From JALYNX01 sp044867525 (GTDB taxonomy: Bacteria > Actinomycetota > Acidimicrobiia > Spongiisociales > ZC4RG35), in contig JBIOVB010000118.1 of the NCBI GenBank assembly GCA_044867525.1, forward strand, positions 1-64,000: a stretch of 64,000 nucleotides of DNA, written 5' to 3'. This document shows positions 41,630 through 51,000 of this stretch, one piece after another (the first letter of the stretch is position 1; the number at the start of each line of letters is the position of its first letter). The notes under the pieces were generated by a model. The model was not told the DNA's origin and searched no databases. It worked only from the letters and a program-made list of their open reading frames with translations. The position numbers and the translations under genes were made by a program.

Positions 41630-43046
41630 GCCGGTCCTGATCGTCGATGACAGGGCGGTTGGCGCCAGCGGAGAAGTGCTCGCCGCTGGGGTGACACCAG
41701 GCATGCCACGTCGCGAAGCCGAGGCTCTCGCCCCCTTCGCCACCGTGCTTCCCAGGGACCCCGGTGAGGAGGCACGTCGCTTCGAGCCGGTGGTGGAGGT
41801 CATAGAGGACCTGATTCCCAGGGTGGAAGTGGTGACCCCAGGCCTGGTCTTCGTCCCCATCTCGGGGGCGGTCAGCTTCTATGGCGGTGAGGCGCCACTT
41901 GCCGATGCCGTCGCCAAGGAGGTCGACAATCTCGTCGGCCATCTCCGTGGCGGTGAGGCCTTGGTTGGGGTGGCCGATGGGCCTTTTGCCGCACGATGGG
42001 CGGCTGCGACCGCAATGGTGGGGCGACCCCGGATCGTGGTGGACACAATCGGGTTCCTCTCCGGCCTCGACCTGGCCACCCTCAGGGAGAGCATCGGAAG
42101 CGATGAGCTGCTCGACACTTTCCGCTGGTTGGGGATCGGGACTTTGGGGGAGTTGGCCCGCTTGCCCCGTGAGGCCCTGGCCACCCGCTTTGGGCCCACT
42201 GGTTCCCTGGCCCATCGGCTGGCAAGTGGGGAGGACCGGCCCCTCGACCCCCGCTCGATTTCCCCCGATCTGGCGGTGGATGCCAGCTTCGAGGATCCAT
42301 TGGAGACCCTGGATGCAGTGGCCTTTGCCGCCCGGGCCCTCTCCGAGCGCCTGCTCCGCGGTTTGCGGGTCACGGGTGCCGCGCCGCACCTGGTGTCGAT
42401 ACTCGCCGAGTCGGCGACCGGCAGCAGCAGAGAGCGGGTATGGCGCTCCGCCGACCCCTTCACCGAGAAAGGCCTGTCTGATCGGGTGTGGTGGCAGCTG
42501 AGAGCATGGATCGAGGCTGGCGGGATCCCGGGTGGGATCGCCAGGCTGCGCATCGCCCCTGCCGACCTCTCCGACGAAGGCCGCCAACTCGGGCTGCTCA
42601 AGGACGAGGCCTCGCGGATGGAGACCGAGCGCGCCCTGACCAGGGCCCAGTCCCTGCTCGGTCCTGACGCAGTGCTCCAGGGAAGGGCGCAGGGTGGGCG
42701 TATGCCCCAGGAGAGGGTGGCCTGGTCGCGGTGGGGTGAGCCTCAGGTTGATCAGGCTCGGGACCCGGAGGCTCCCTGGCCGGGGGCCACGCCGTCACCG
42801 AGCCCGGCGCTGGTGCCGCCCCGTCTCGAGCCGTTGCAGGTGGAGTGGGAGGATGGGATGCCGAGTCGGGTTCGTCTCGGCACCCGATGGGAGCCGGTGC
42901 TGACCTGGAGTGGGCCTTGGCGTCTCAGTGCCCGCTGGTGGTTGGGCGAGCGGGACGCCGATCGCTACCAGTTGGTGACCTCGGTGGGAGCTCTGCTCTG
43001 TGTGGTCGCGGAAGGAAAGGCCTTCCTGGCGGGGATCTACGACTGA
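41559..43046 (+). CDS. imuB: ImuB, inactive Y-family polymerase homologue
   Basis: 495 residues, Y-family fold. It starts TLCVWFPMWSLGRPDAPSDE, where active polymerases have an acidic DxD-type motif, so catalysis is unlikely, as in other ImuB proteins. Further family blocks: PGMPRREAEALAPFATVLPRD, ALVGVADGPFAARWAA, LRWLGIGTLGELARLP-like and a little-finger region. QLGLL (about residue 347) resembles a beta-clamp-binding motif. The C-terminal ~130 residues form the ImuB-C region thought to recruit ImuA and DnaE2. No dnaE2 follows in this window. Confidence 0.88.
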   Translation: MKVRTLCVWFPMWSLGRPDAPSDEPVLIVDDRAVGASGEVLAAGVTPGMPRREAEALAPFATVLPRDPGEEARRFEPVVEVIEDLIPRVEVVTPGLVFVPISGAVSFYGGEAPLADAVAKEVDNLVGHLRGGEALVGVADGPFAARWAAATAMVGRPRIVVDTIGFLSGLDLATLRESIGSDELLDTFRWLGIGTLGELARLPREALATRFGPTGSLAHRLASGEDRPLDPRSISPDLAVDASFEDPLETLDAVAFAARALSERLLRGLRVTGAAPHLVSILAESATGSSRERVWRSADPFTEKGLSDRVWWQLRAWIEAGGIPGGIARLRIAPADLSDEGRQLGLLKDEASRMETERALTRAQSLLGPDAVLQGRAQGGRMPQERVAWSRWGEPQVDQARDPEAPWPGATPSPSPALVPPRLEPLQVEWEDGMPSRVRLGTRWEPVLTWSGPWRLSARWWLGERDADRYQLVTSVGALLCVVAEGKAFLAGIYD

Positions 43047-43113
43047 AATGCCGGCCGGGCCGGTCGGTGGCTGCCCCTGTCCTGCGATTCGTTGGGGATT
43101 CAGAGTCGTAGGT

Positions 43114-43119
43114 AGCGTC
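43114..43119 (+). promoter_or_regulatory. Putative -10 element (TAGCGT) for azlC
   Basis: TAGCGT ends 5 bases before ATG 43125; no Shine-Dalgarno sequence. Confidence 0.3.
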
Positions 43120-43124
43120 GGGCA

Positions 43125-43792
43125 ATGTTTGGCGGTCCGTCTTTTCGCAGGGGTCTCCGCGACTCCGCCTTCATCGCGGTAGCAGTGTTCGTGTTCGGGC
43201 TCGCTTACGGCGTGGTCGCCGTGGATGCCGGCCTCTCCCCGACTCTGACCATGCTCTCTTCGTTCATCACAATGTCCGGAGCGGCCCAATTCGCAATGTC
43301 GGCCTGCTGGCCGCCGGGGCAGTGCCGGTTCTGATCGCTGCGACTGGCCTCGGCCTGCGCCACCTTCCGATGTCGGCCCGGCTCGCCGAGATGATCGGCC
43401 CGCAACCGCTCGGCACCCGGCTCCGACTCGCCTTCGTGCTGGTTGACGAGTCTTTCGGGTTGACCCTCCGGGCAGCCGCTCGCGGTGTCGACGACCTGGT
43501 CGCCTACAAGTCGGCTGCCGACCTCACGCTGTACCTGGGATGGCTCCTCGGCACGGCGGGCGGGGTCTGGTTCGGCTCCGCCATCGACCCCGAGGCCGCC
43601 GGGATCGGGGTGCTGTTCGGTCTGCTCTTCCTGGGCCTCGCCGCCCCCCTGGTCCGATCCCGCCGGGACTGGATCGTGGCCGCGGCTTCAGTGGTCGCGA
43701 CCGTGGTGGCCACCAGGGTCCTCCCCGTCGCCTGGCAGGTGACCGCCGCAGCGACCATCGCGGCGTTGATCGGGGTGTTCATCGATGACTGA
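43125..43792 (+). pseudogene. azlC: AzlC branched-chain amino acid exporter subunit, frameshifted
   Basis: AzlC with AzlD exports branched-chain amino acids. The first frame (43125-43334) gives FRRGLRDSAFIAVAVFVFGL and FITMSGAAQFAMS, then leaves homology and stops. The second frame carries GLLAAGAVPVLIAATGLGLR, HLPMSARLAEMIGPQPLG and the remaining helices to 43792. Joining them at about 43297-43300 restores a continuous ~222-residue AzlC. One base appears to be missing; ATGGTCGGC would fit where ATGTCGGC stands. It may be a real mutation, a programmed shift or an assembly error. Confidence 0.75.
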
Positions 43793-44093
43793 TCTCTATG
43801 TGGTGCTCGGCGTGGCCGTGATCACATTCGCCACCAGAGTGTCCTTCTTGCTCAGCCCTCGTCAGGCGCCCGCCGGCCGGCTTGGCCGGTTCCTCGACGT
43901 GTTCCCGGTGGCGCTGTTCGTGGCCATTGCGGTCAACGGCCTGGTGGCTCCGGTGGGAAGCCCCGAGCTCACGGCCAACCTTCTCGGCGCTCTGGGCGGC
44001 GTGATCGGCGGGGTGGTGTTCAGGCGGTCGGTATGGGGGGTCTTCGCCATGGGGGCCGCGTTCTTCTATCTGGCCCGGGCCGTCATCGGCTAG
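43785..44093 (+). CDS. azlD: AzlD family branched-chain amino acid exporter subunit
   Basis: A 102-residue protein with four short hydrophobic segments (about residues 5-24, 39-57, 65-78, 83-101). The family features ATRVSFLLSPR near the N-terminus and VFPVALFVAIAVNGL in the second helix are clear. It overlaps the 3' end of azlC by 8 bases, the standard azlCD arrangement, and is itself intact. Confidence 0.85.
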   Translation: MTDLYVVLGVAVITFATRVSFLLSPRQAPAGRLGRFLDVFPVALFVAIAVNGLVAPVGSPELTANLLGALGGVIGGVVFRRSVWGVFAMGAAFFYLARAVIG

Positions 44094-44128
44094 GCACGGG
44101 TGGCCGAAAGATCGCAACGGGGCGCCTC

Positions 44129-45151
44129 TCAGCTCTCCCACGTGACCACGATCTGCCCCTGGACACCGGGTAGCGGTAGCGAGGCCGCTTCCACCTTGAC
44201 GGCATCGCGCGCATTCTGAGGGAGCCGGCGCCAGGGGTTGATCGTCAGGACGGATTGCGCACGCCGCCACGTCCCGGCGATCTCACCTTCGACCAGGAGT
44301 GCGCCGGGCCAGACCCGAGGAGTCCACAGGGCGCCACGCCGATCGGCGTCGGGGACCAACAGCTCGCGATCCGCACCCTGGAGGAGGAAGTACGCATCGC
44401 CGCTTGGGAGCAGCCGGGCGGGCGCGTCGGGCCCAGCGGGGGCAAGGAGGGCAGGCTCGTCGCGGGTGAGGATCCACGCATCACCGATCGGGGTTCGCAC
44501 GGGGATCAGCGCGCTGTGGAGGGCGTCGAACACCTCGAGTGCCCGCCGCGGCTTGATCCCGGCCCAACTCGCGAAGCCTTCGGCGGTGGCGGGACCGAAG
44601 ACATGCAGGTATCGGCGTGCCAACTCACCTCGGGCGGCAAACGGGTCCACCGCGGGCTCCGGCACCATCCATATCACTGGCTGCCGGGCGCCGTCCCACC
44701 GCATGACGACGGTGCCGGTCGGCGCCGCATACCTGAGCTGATTGGGGTGTACACCCAGAGCCCGTCCGGCCTCGCCATACGCCACCCTCGCATCACCTAG
44801 GTGGTCGCGGAGGCGGTTGGCGAGGTCTTCGGCCTTTTGCCGGCCATCCCGGTCGTCGGGCAGCCTGCCTCGGGAGAAGACCGCGAGATCGCGTGCAGCG
44901 ACGACGTAGGCGCTGAAGCGCGGGCCCCATAGCTGGACGAGAGAGACATCCTCCCATGTCGCGGGCCCCGTCCCCTCGACACGGGCGTGAATCGAGAGCA
45001 GGGCAGCCCGGGGCATGCTGTCTTGCAGGCCTGCCCATGCCGCTTGCCGGAGCGAGCCTCGGCCTGGTGGGAGCCTCTCATCGAGTGCCCCCACCCTCCG
45101 ACGGTAGGCCAGGATCTGCGCCCGAGTCAGTCGGAGCCGGGAGGGTGGCAA
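44129..45151 (-). CDS. Winged-helix DNA-binding domain protein (AlkZ/YcaQ-like)
   Basis: 340 residues of the winged-helix family related to DNA glycosylase AlkZ/YcaQ. Family stretches are RLTRAQILAYRRRVGALDERL, AWAGLQDSMPRAALLSIHARVEG, RRYLHVFGPATAEGFASWAGIKP and a C-terminal region ending INPWRRLPQNARDAVKVEAASLPLPG. Some relatives excise alkylated bases or unhook crosslinks; whether the QxQ/QxD catalytic motif is present is not clear to me, so activity is not assumed. TTG 45151 has GAGGAG six bases upstream. It begins 10 bases after the acyltransferase gene stop. Confidence 0.75.
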   Translation of the reverse strand: MPPSRLRLTRAQILAYRRRVGALDERLPPGRGSLRQAAWAGLQDSMPRAALLSIHARVEGTGPATWEDVSLVQLWGPRFSAYVVAARDLAVFSRGRLPDDRDGRQKAEDLANRLRDHLGDARVAYGEAGRALGVHPNQLRYAAPTGTVVMRWDGARQPVIWMVPEPAVDPFAARGELARRYLHVFGPATAEGFASWAGIKPRRALEVFDALHSALIPVRTPIGDAWILTRDEPALLAPAGPDAPARLLPSGDAYFLLQGADRELLVPDADRRGALWTPRVWPGALLVEGEIAGTWRRAQSVLTINPWRRLPQNARDAVKVEAASLPLPGVQGQIVVTWES

Positions 45152-45161
45152 CCTTGGCTCC

Positions 45162-45908
45162 TCACGCCATCTCCACTGGTCCGCCCATCTCGCTCACCCG
45201 TTTCGCCACAATGTCCCGCACCTGGTCCCGGAGCCGGTTCCCGTCCGCCCGGGTGAGCTCGGTGGTCTCGATGGCCGGGTCGATCACCACCTTGATGTGC
45301 CCCCCGTGGATCCAGGGGCGGGTTGGCGCCCATGACTGGTACGAGCCGTACAGCGACAGTGGGAGCACTGGGAGCTGACCGGAGATGGCCATGGTGAATG
45401 CGCCCTTCTTGAACGGCTTCATCACGCCGTCCCGGGGCCGCGTTCCCTCGGCGTAGATGATCAACGAGCGCCCTTTGCTCACCAATTCCCTGCCTTGTCG
45501 GTTGACGTCGGCGTGGATCGCGCCCCTGGCGGCCCGGTCGACCTCAACGATCCCGATAGCGCGCATCCCCTGGGCGAGGACCGGAACCCGGAACAGCTCT
45601 GCCTTCGCCAAAAACCTGATCGGAAGGCGCACCGCGAGCAGACAGGCCATGATGTCGAGAATCGACAGGTGGTTGGCCACGACCACATAGGACCGGTCGG
45701 AATCGATGTTCTCCGTCCCCTCAACTTCGAGGGTGGTCCCCGAACAGACGAGCCATACTCGGCTCCAGCCACGGATCACCCTGTCGATGAACGGTGATGT
45801 GTCATCGATCCAGGAGGTCACGATCACCAAGAGAACGGCGATCACGGTGGCGATGACTCCGGCGACGAGGGTCAACACCGTCCTCGGGATGTCGATCACC
45901 CACCGCAT
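45162..45908 (-). CDS. 1-acyl-sn-glycerol-3-phosphate acyltransferase (PlsC type)
   Basis: Acylates lysophosphatidate to phosphatidate, the substrate of CdsA. One or two N-terminal transmembrane segments (about residues 10-32) anchor it. Acyltransferase motifs are NHxxxxD (His80, Asp85 in VVVANHLSILDIMACL), FLAKAELFRVPVLAQGMRAIG and EGTR (residues 154-157 in IIYAEGTRPRDG), then FKKGAFTMAISGQLPVLP. ATG 45908 was chosen because the upstream 51-codon extension would overlap the divergent gene; a TACCCT hexamer lies 7 bases upstream. Confidence 0.88.
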   Translation of the reverse strand: MRWVIDIPRTVLTLVAGVIATVIAVLLVIVTSWIDDTSPFIDRVIRGWSRVWLVCSGTTLEVEGTENIDSDRSYVVVANHLSILDIMACLLAVRLPIRFLAKAELFRVPVLAQGMRAIGIVEVDRAARGAIHADVNRQGRELVSKGRSLIIYAEGTRPRDGVMKPFKKGAFTMAISGQLPVLPLSLYGSYQSWAPTRPWIHGGHIKVVIDPAIETTELTRADGNRLRDQVRDIVAKRVSEMGGPVEMA

Positions 45909-45915
45909 GGCGCCG

Positions 45916-45939
45916 AGGGTAGCGATGGAGTCATAGGCT
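45916..45939. promoter_or_regulatory. Divergent -10-like hexamers, acyltransferase and cyclo-ligase genes
   Basis: Minus-strand TACCCT (45916-45921) is 7 bases from ATG 45908; plus-strand TAGGCT (45934-45939) is 6 bases from ATG 45946. The whole divergent gap is 37 bases, so both transcripts would be leaderless. Confidence 0.4.
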
Positions 45940-45945
45940 GCCCCG

Positions 45946-46485
45946 ATGGACAAAGATGCTGCTCGCCAACGTCTGCGCGTGGCGGGGCCGCTTCCCGAGG
46001 AGGTGTCCGCCGGTGTCTTGTCGGCCCTGTTCATCTGGCTGTCGGCACGCCTGCCCGGCACCGCCTCCGCTTATCTGGCGATGGGGGGAGAGGTGGACGT
46101 CGCCCCACTCTTCGACCGCTTGCCGGGGTGGCGTTGGGTGTTGCCCCGGGTCGAGGACGACGGGCAGCTCACCTTCCGGGACCGCTCGGTTCGCCGTGAG
46201 ATGCATCGCTGGGGGATGGAGCAGCCGCTGGGTCAGGGTCCTGTGACCCCGATCCCCGAGATCGACGTGTTCCTGGTCCCGGGGCTGGCCTTCGACCTAT
46301 CGGGGCGCCGCCTGGGCAGGGGCGGTGGCTTCTATGACCGGGTGCTGGCCGCGCGCCGGGGAGACAGTGTGGCGATTGGCGTCACCTGGTCGGATGGGCT
46401 GCTGGCGGATCTGCCAGCCGAAGCCCACGATCAAGAGGTCGACCTGGTCTTCACCGAAAACGGTCCGACGCCGCCCAACCGCTGA
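45946..46485 (+). CDS. 5-formyltetrahydrofolate cyclo-ligase
   Basis: Uses ATP to convert 5-formyl-THF to 5,10-methenyl-THF (179 residues). The signature VPGLAFDLSGRRLGRGGGFYDRVLA is complete, and the N-terminal KDAARQRLR and the strand TASAYLAMGGEVDVAPLFDRL fit the family. The C-terminus overlaps the convergent flavoprotein gene by 35 bases. Confidence 0.9.
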   Translation: MDKDAARQRLRVAGPLPEEVSAGVLSALFIWLSARLPGTASAYLAMGGEVDVAPLFDRLPGWRWVLPRVEDDGQLTFRDRSVRREMHRWGMEQPLGQGPVTPIPEIDVFLVPGLAFDLSGRRLGRGGGFYDRVLAARRGDSVAIGVTWSDGLLADLPAEAHDQEVDLVFTENGPTPPNR

Positions 46486-46873
46486 CCGTCTCCATCTCGA
46501 TCAGCATCGCCGGTCCCGTTGGCGGCGTCGTTCGGTACTGCAGGTATTTGGACACCAGCGCGGCGCGGGACTCGTCCCAATCGGCCCCATCCGTGACCAC
46601 GCGGGCTTCGCCGTCGACTCTCACCCACCACAGGCGGTCCCACTCGCCCTCGTAGTGGTCGACCATGAAGCTGACCGTCGGGTTGGCGGACACATTGGCA
46701 AGTCGTTGCAGCCGACTGGTGGTCTTCGGCTTGTGATCGACCATGTGAGCCAGCCTTCCCCGGACAACGGCGAACGTGATGGGGACCAGGTGCGGGGCAC
46801 CGTCGGGGCGGATCGTGGCCAGGTGGCCGATTTCGGCGGTCTCGATGAGCCCCAGGCAATCAGCCCGGTTCAT
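46451..46873 (-). CDS. PPOX-class (pyridoxamine-phosphate-oxidase-like) flavoprotein
   Basis: A 140-residue split-barrel protein. GHLATIRPDGAPHLVPITFAV is the conserved cofactor-binding strand pair, followed by HKPKTTSRLQRLANVSANPTVSF and the tail WWVRVDGEARVV...ALVSKYLQYRTTPPTGPAM. Actinobacterial members often use F420 or FMN to reduce or oxidise small substrates; which cofactor is used here is not shown by sequence. ATG 46873 overlaps the upstream SGNH hydrolase gene by 14 bases, so they are probably cotranscribed. Confidence 0.85.
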   Translation of the reverse strand: MNRADCLGLIETAEIGHLATIRPDGAPHLVPITFAVVRGRLAHMVDHKPKTTSRLQRLANVSANPTVSFMVDHYEGEWDRLWWVRVDGEARVVTDGADWDESRAALVSKYLQYRTTPPTGPAMLIEMETVSGWAASDRFR

Positions 46874-47606
46874 GGGCACCGGCGAGGACCCCCTGGAGCG
46901 TTGCCCACGCGGAGTCGGCCCACCGACGGTGGCCGGCGGCGCTGACGTGGAACAGGTCGGCGGCCCACAGGCTGCGGTCCGTGTACCAACTCTCCGGGCG
47001 GTCGGCACGCTGATCGACGACATGCGCGCCGTATCTCGCGGCGACCCGGTGGTGGATCCGGTTGAACGAGGCGGATCGTTGGGCAAACATCTGGCGCAGG
47101 GGCGGCACCAGTCTCGGAATGCTCCCCATGTCACCCACCCCACTGAGGATGACGGTGGCGCCGGTCACCTCGAGCTCGTCGACCAAGTGGCTGAGGTTGG
47201 CCTCGAAGCGGCGACTGGAGACACCACGGATCACGTCGTTGGCGCCAACCGAGATGAAGACCAGGTCGGGCTCCATGTCGATAGCGGGCCGCAGTTGGTG
47301 CTGGATCAGGTCGTGGGCGCACGATCCGCTGACGGCCAAGGAGTCGAGGACCACATGCCGATGCCGGGCGAGACGTTCCGCAATCAACGAGATCCAGCAC
47401 TCCTCGGGTCCGCCGATTCCGGGAGCGGTCACCGACGAGTCGCCGAGCACCACTACCCGCAGGGTGAGCAGGTCCGGATCACCGAATGTGCCCGATGGGT
47501 CGAACTCCTCCAGCTCGGGGGCCGGTCGCAGCACGGCATAGGCCAGCTCGAGGCCGATGATGGCTGCTCCGGCGATCGCTCCGCGCTTGATCAGGTGACG
47601 GACCAC
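46860..47606 (-). CDS. SGNH/GDSL-family hydrolase
   Basis: 248 residues with an N-terminal hydrophobic segment (about residues 9-26), so probably membrane-anchored or secreted. Block I VVLGDSSVTAPG contains nucleophile Ser57, block III SVGANDV contains Asn123, and block V DLFHVSAAGH contains Asp216 and His219. This is an esterase/lipase-type hydrolase; substrate unknown. The start is GTG 47606, without a good Shine-Dalgarno sequence. Confidence 0.85.
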   Translation of the reverse strand: MVRHLIKRGAIAGAAIIGLELAYAVLRPAPELEEFDPSGTFGDPDLLTLRVVVLGDSSVTAPGIGGPEECWISLIAERLARHRHVVLDSLAVSGSCAHDLIQHQLRPAIDMEPDLVFISVGANDVIRGVSSRRFEANLSHLVDELEVTGATVILSGVGDMGSIPRLVPPLRQMFAQRSASFNRIHHRVAARYGAHVVDQRADRPESWYTDRSLWAADLFHVSAAGHRRWADSAWATLQGVLAGAHEPG

Positions 47607-47632
47607 GGGTCGAGTTTGCCAGAGGTTCGGAG

Positions 47633-47947
47633 TCAGGTGCCGCTGGAGGCGTTCTGAATGCGGGCCTTGAGCCCGAACCTGCTTCTCTTGCTGTCGGTCA
47701 GGTCGATGACCGCTCCGACCGCGTCGGAGAACTCGGAGGGGTCGTCGGGGAAGAACTCGAGGTTGTCCCCCTCGATGCCGAGGGAGAACCGATAGATCGA
47801 GGTTCGCTCGATGTGAACCTCGCCCATGGGCCAGGAGCCCATGTGCCGTCGGCCGGTCGTGATCCGAAAACGCCCCTCGTCGATTTCGACGGTCACATGT
47901 GTGGGCTCCAGCCTGGAACCCTGTAGTCGCCCTAGGTAGTAAGCCAT
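47633..47947 (-). CDS. Hypothetical actinobacterial protein, about 104 residues
   Basis: Small soluble protein with alternating beta-strand pattern (THVTVEIDEGRFRITTG, MGSWPMGEVHIERTSIYRFS) and a strongly acidic centre (EGDNLEFFPDDPSEF). A basic stretch, SKRSRFGLKARI, ends it. It has no signal peptide or membrane segment. I do not recognise the family. ATG 47947 was preferred over TTG 47977 because a TAGATT hexamer lies 10 bases upstream. It diverges from icmF. Confidence 0.6.
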   Translation of the reverse strand: MAYYLGRLQGSRLEPTHVTVEIDEGRFRITTGRRHMGSWPMGEVHIERTSIYRFSLGIEGDNLEFFPDDPSEFSDAVGAVIDLTDSKRSRFGLKARIQNASSGT

Positions 47948-48044
47948 CCCAAGATCCAATCTAGCGTGCGTTTTCAAGTCTGGAAACAGGGGAGAATTTG
48001 CCGACTTCGACAGTACAGTTTGAGCTAGTCACTCGAAAGAGAGC

Positions 48045-51000
48045 ATGACCGGAGGACCCAGGGAGAACCAACCGGGCACCGAGAACCGGGTCCGTTTCGT
48101 CACCGCGACCACCCTGTTCGACGGTCACGACGCCTCGATCAACATCTTCCGGCGGATCCTGCAGGCTTCAGGCGCCGAAGTCGTCCATCTCGGGCACAAC
48201 CGTTCCGGCCTCGACATCGTGGAGGCGGCCATCGAGGAGGACGCACACGCCATCGCAGTCACGTCGTACCAGGGCGGGCACATGGAGTTCTACAAGTACC
48301 TCCGTGACCTGCTGGTGGAGAGAGGATCGGGGCACATCAGGCTTTTCGGCGGTGGCGGGGGCACCATCCTCCCAGTCGAGGCCGAGGAGCTCGCCGGCTA
48401 CGGGGTGACCCGCATCTACTCACCCGATGACGGCCGGGAGATGGGCCTTCAGGGCATGGTCTCCGACATGATTTCCCGGGCCGATTTCCCGCTCGGGGAG
48501 TTGGGAGAGGACTTTGACATGACCGGGCTGGGCACCGACCGGCCTGCGGCCGTGGCGCGGCTGATCTCGGCCGCCGAGAACTACGGGGAGAAGTATGCCG
48601 ACGTCTTCGAGAAGGTCGAAGCAGCGGCTGTCGCATCGGCGGCTCCGGTGATCGGCGTCACCGGGACGGGAGGTTCGGGCAAGTCCAGCCTCGTCGATGA
48701 GCTGATCCGCCGGCTACTCCTCGACTTCGACGGCCTCCGCGTCGCGATCATCTCGGTCGACCCCACCAAGCGACGCTCGGGTGGAGCCCTCCTCGGCGAC
48801 CGGATCCGGATGAACTCCCTGCCCCATCCCCGCGCCTACATGCGCTCGCTGGCCACCCGCCAGGCCAACCTCGCTCTCTCCCCGCACGTTCACCGTGCCA
48901 TCGACGTGGTCAAGGCAGCCGGGTTCGACCTCGTGATCCTGGAAACCTCTGGCATTGGCCAGTCCGACACCGAGATTGTCGACTTCTGCGATCTCTCCGT
49001 GTACGTGATGACGCCGGAGTACGGCGCCGCCACTCAGTTGGAGAAGATCGACATGCTCGACTTCGCCGACCTGGTAGCCATCAACAAGGCGGACAAGCAG
49101 GGTGCTGCCGATGCGCTGCGCGACGTCCGTAAACAGTTTCAGCGCAACCACCTGGCCTTTGGCGATGATCCCGCACAGCTGCCCGTGTACCTCACCGTGG
49201 CCTCCGACTTCAACGATCCCGGGACCAACCGCTTCTACCGGGCGTTCATCGCCGAGCTGGGGAGGCACTTCCTCGCGTTGGAGTCGACACTCGACATGCC
49301 ACTCACCGACACCGCGAAGCAGCACGTGGTTCCTCCGGAGCGGACCCGGTACCTGGCCGAAGTGGTGGAAGCGATCCGGGACTACGACCGATGGGCTTCA
49401 GAGCAGGCGGAGGCCGCCGATGCCATCTACCGACTCCAAGGTGCCGCACAATCCGGGGCAGAGGTCGCCGACCTGCTGGCCGAGGCTCAGGAGCGGCTCG
49501 ACGCGGAGAATCGCAGGGCCTTGGAACGCTGGGAAGGAATGGTGGCCGAGTACGGCGGCACCGAGTTCATCTATCACGTCCGGGGCAGGGAAATCCGGGT
49601 TCCGCTGTTCCATGAGACCCTGAGTCACACCCGGGTTCCACGGGTGGCGCTGCCCCGATATCGGTCATGGGGAGACCGACTCCGCTGGCTGCTTCAGGAG
49701 AACCTCCCCGGTGAGTTCCCCTTCACCGCGGGGGTCTTTCCTTTCAAGCGGATGGAGGAGGACCCGGCCCGGATGTTCGCCGGCGAGGGCCCCTCGGAGC
49801 AGACCAATCGCCGGTTCCACTACCTGGCGGCAGACACGCCGGCGAAGCGGCTTTCCACGGCCTTCGACTCGGTCACCCTCTACGGCGAGGATCCCCACGA
49901 GCGGCCCGACATCTACGGGAAGGTTGGGAACTCGGGGGTATCGATCGCCACCCTCGACGACGCCAAGAAGTTGTACTCGGGGTTCGACCTCTCCGATCCC
50001 GCCACCTCGGTTTCGATGACCATCAACGGCCCGGCGCCGATGATCCTCGCCTTCTTCCTCAATGCTGCCGTCGATCAGGCGTGTGAGACCTACATCACGG
50101 AGCACGACATGTGGACCGAGGTCGAGGGCAAGGTCGCCGCCCTGCTCGGCGATTCGACGCCCCCCCGGTACTGGGGAGATCTCCCGGAGGGCAACGACGG
50201 TCTCGGGCTCAGACTGCTCGGGGTGAGCGGCGACCAGGTCCTCCCCACCGATGTCTACGACAGGATCCGGGCGGAGACTGTCGCCAGGGTCCGGGGGACG
50301 GTCCAAGCCGACATCCTGAAGGAGGACCAGGCGCAGAACACCTGCATCTTCTCCACCGAATTCGCATTGCGGATGATGGGCGACATCCAGCAATGGTTCG
50401 TCGACAACGAGGTGCGCAACTTCTACTCGGTGTCGATCAGCGGATATCACATGGCCGAGGCCGGGGCCAACCCGGTCACCCAGCTTGCTTTCACCCTGGC
50501 CAACGGGCTCACCTATGTCGAGAACTACCTGGCACGGGGGATGGAGATCGACGCCTTCGCTCCGAGCCTGTCGTTCTTCTTCTCCAACGGGATCGACGCC
50601 GAGTACGCGGTGATCGGGCGGGTGGCACGTCGGATCTGGGCCAAGGCAATCAAACACCGGTATGGGGGAAACGAGCGCTCCCAGAAGCTGAAGTACCACG
50701 TGCAGACGTCGGGGCGCTCGCTCCATGCGCAGGAGATCTCGTTCAACGACATCAGGACCACGCTCCAGGCCCTGTATGCGATCTACGACAACACCAACAG
50801 CCTGCACACGAACGCGTACGACGAGGCGATCACCACTCCCACCGAGGAGTCGGTGCGCAGGGCGGTGGCCATCCAACTGATCATCAACAGGGAGCTCGGG
50901 CTGACCAAGAACGAGAATCCGCTTCAGGGCAGCTTCATCATCGAGGAGCTCACCGACCTGGTGGAAGAGGCCGTGCTGCTCGAGTTCGACAGGCTGAGCA

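Noticed and set aside
43322..43792. Separate short gene starting at GTG 43322
   Set aside because: It begins in the middle of AzlC and continues its homology, so it is the second part of a frameshifted azlC.
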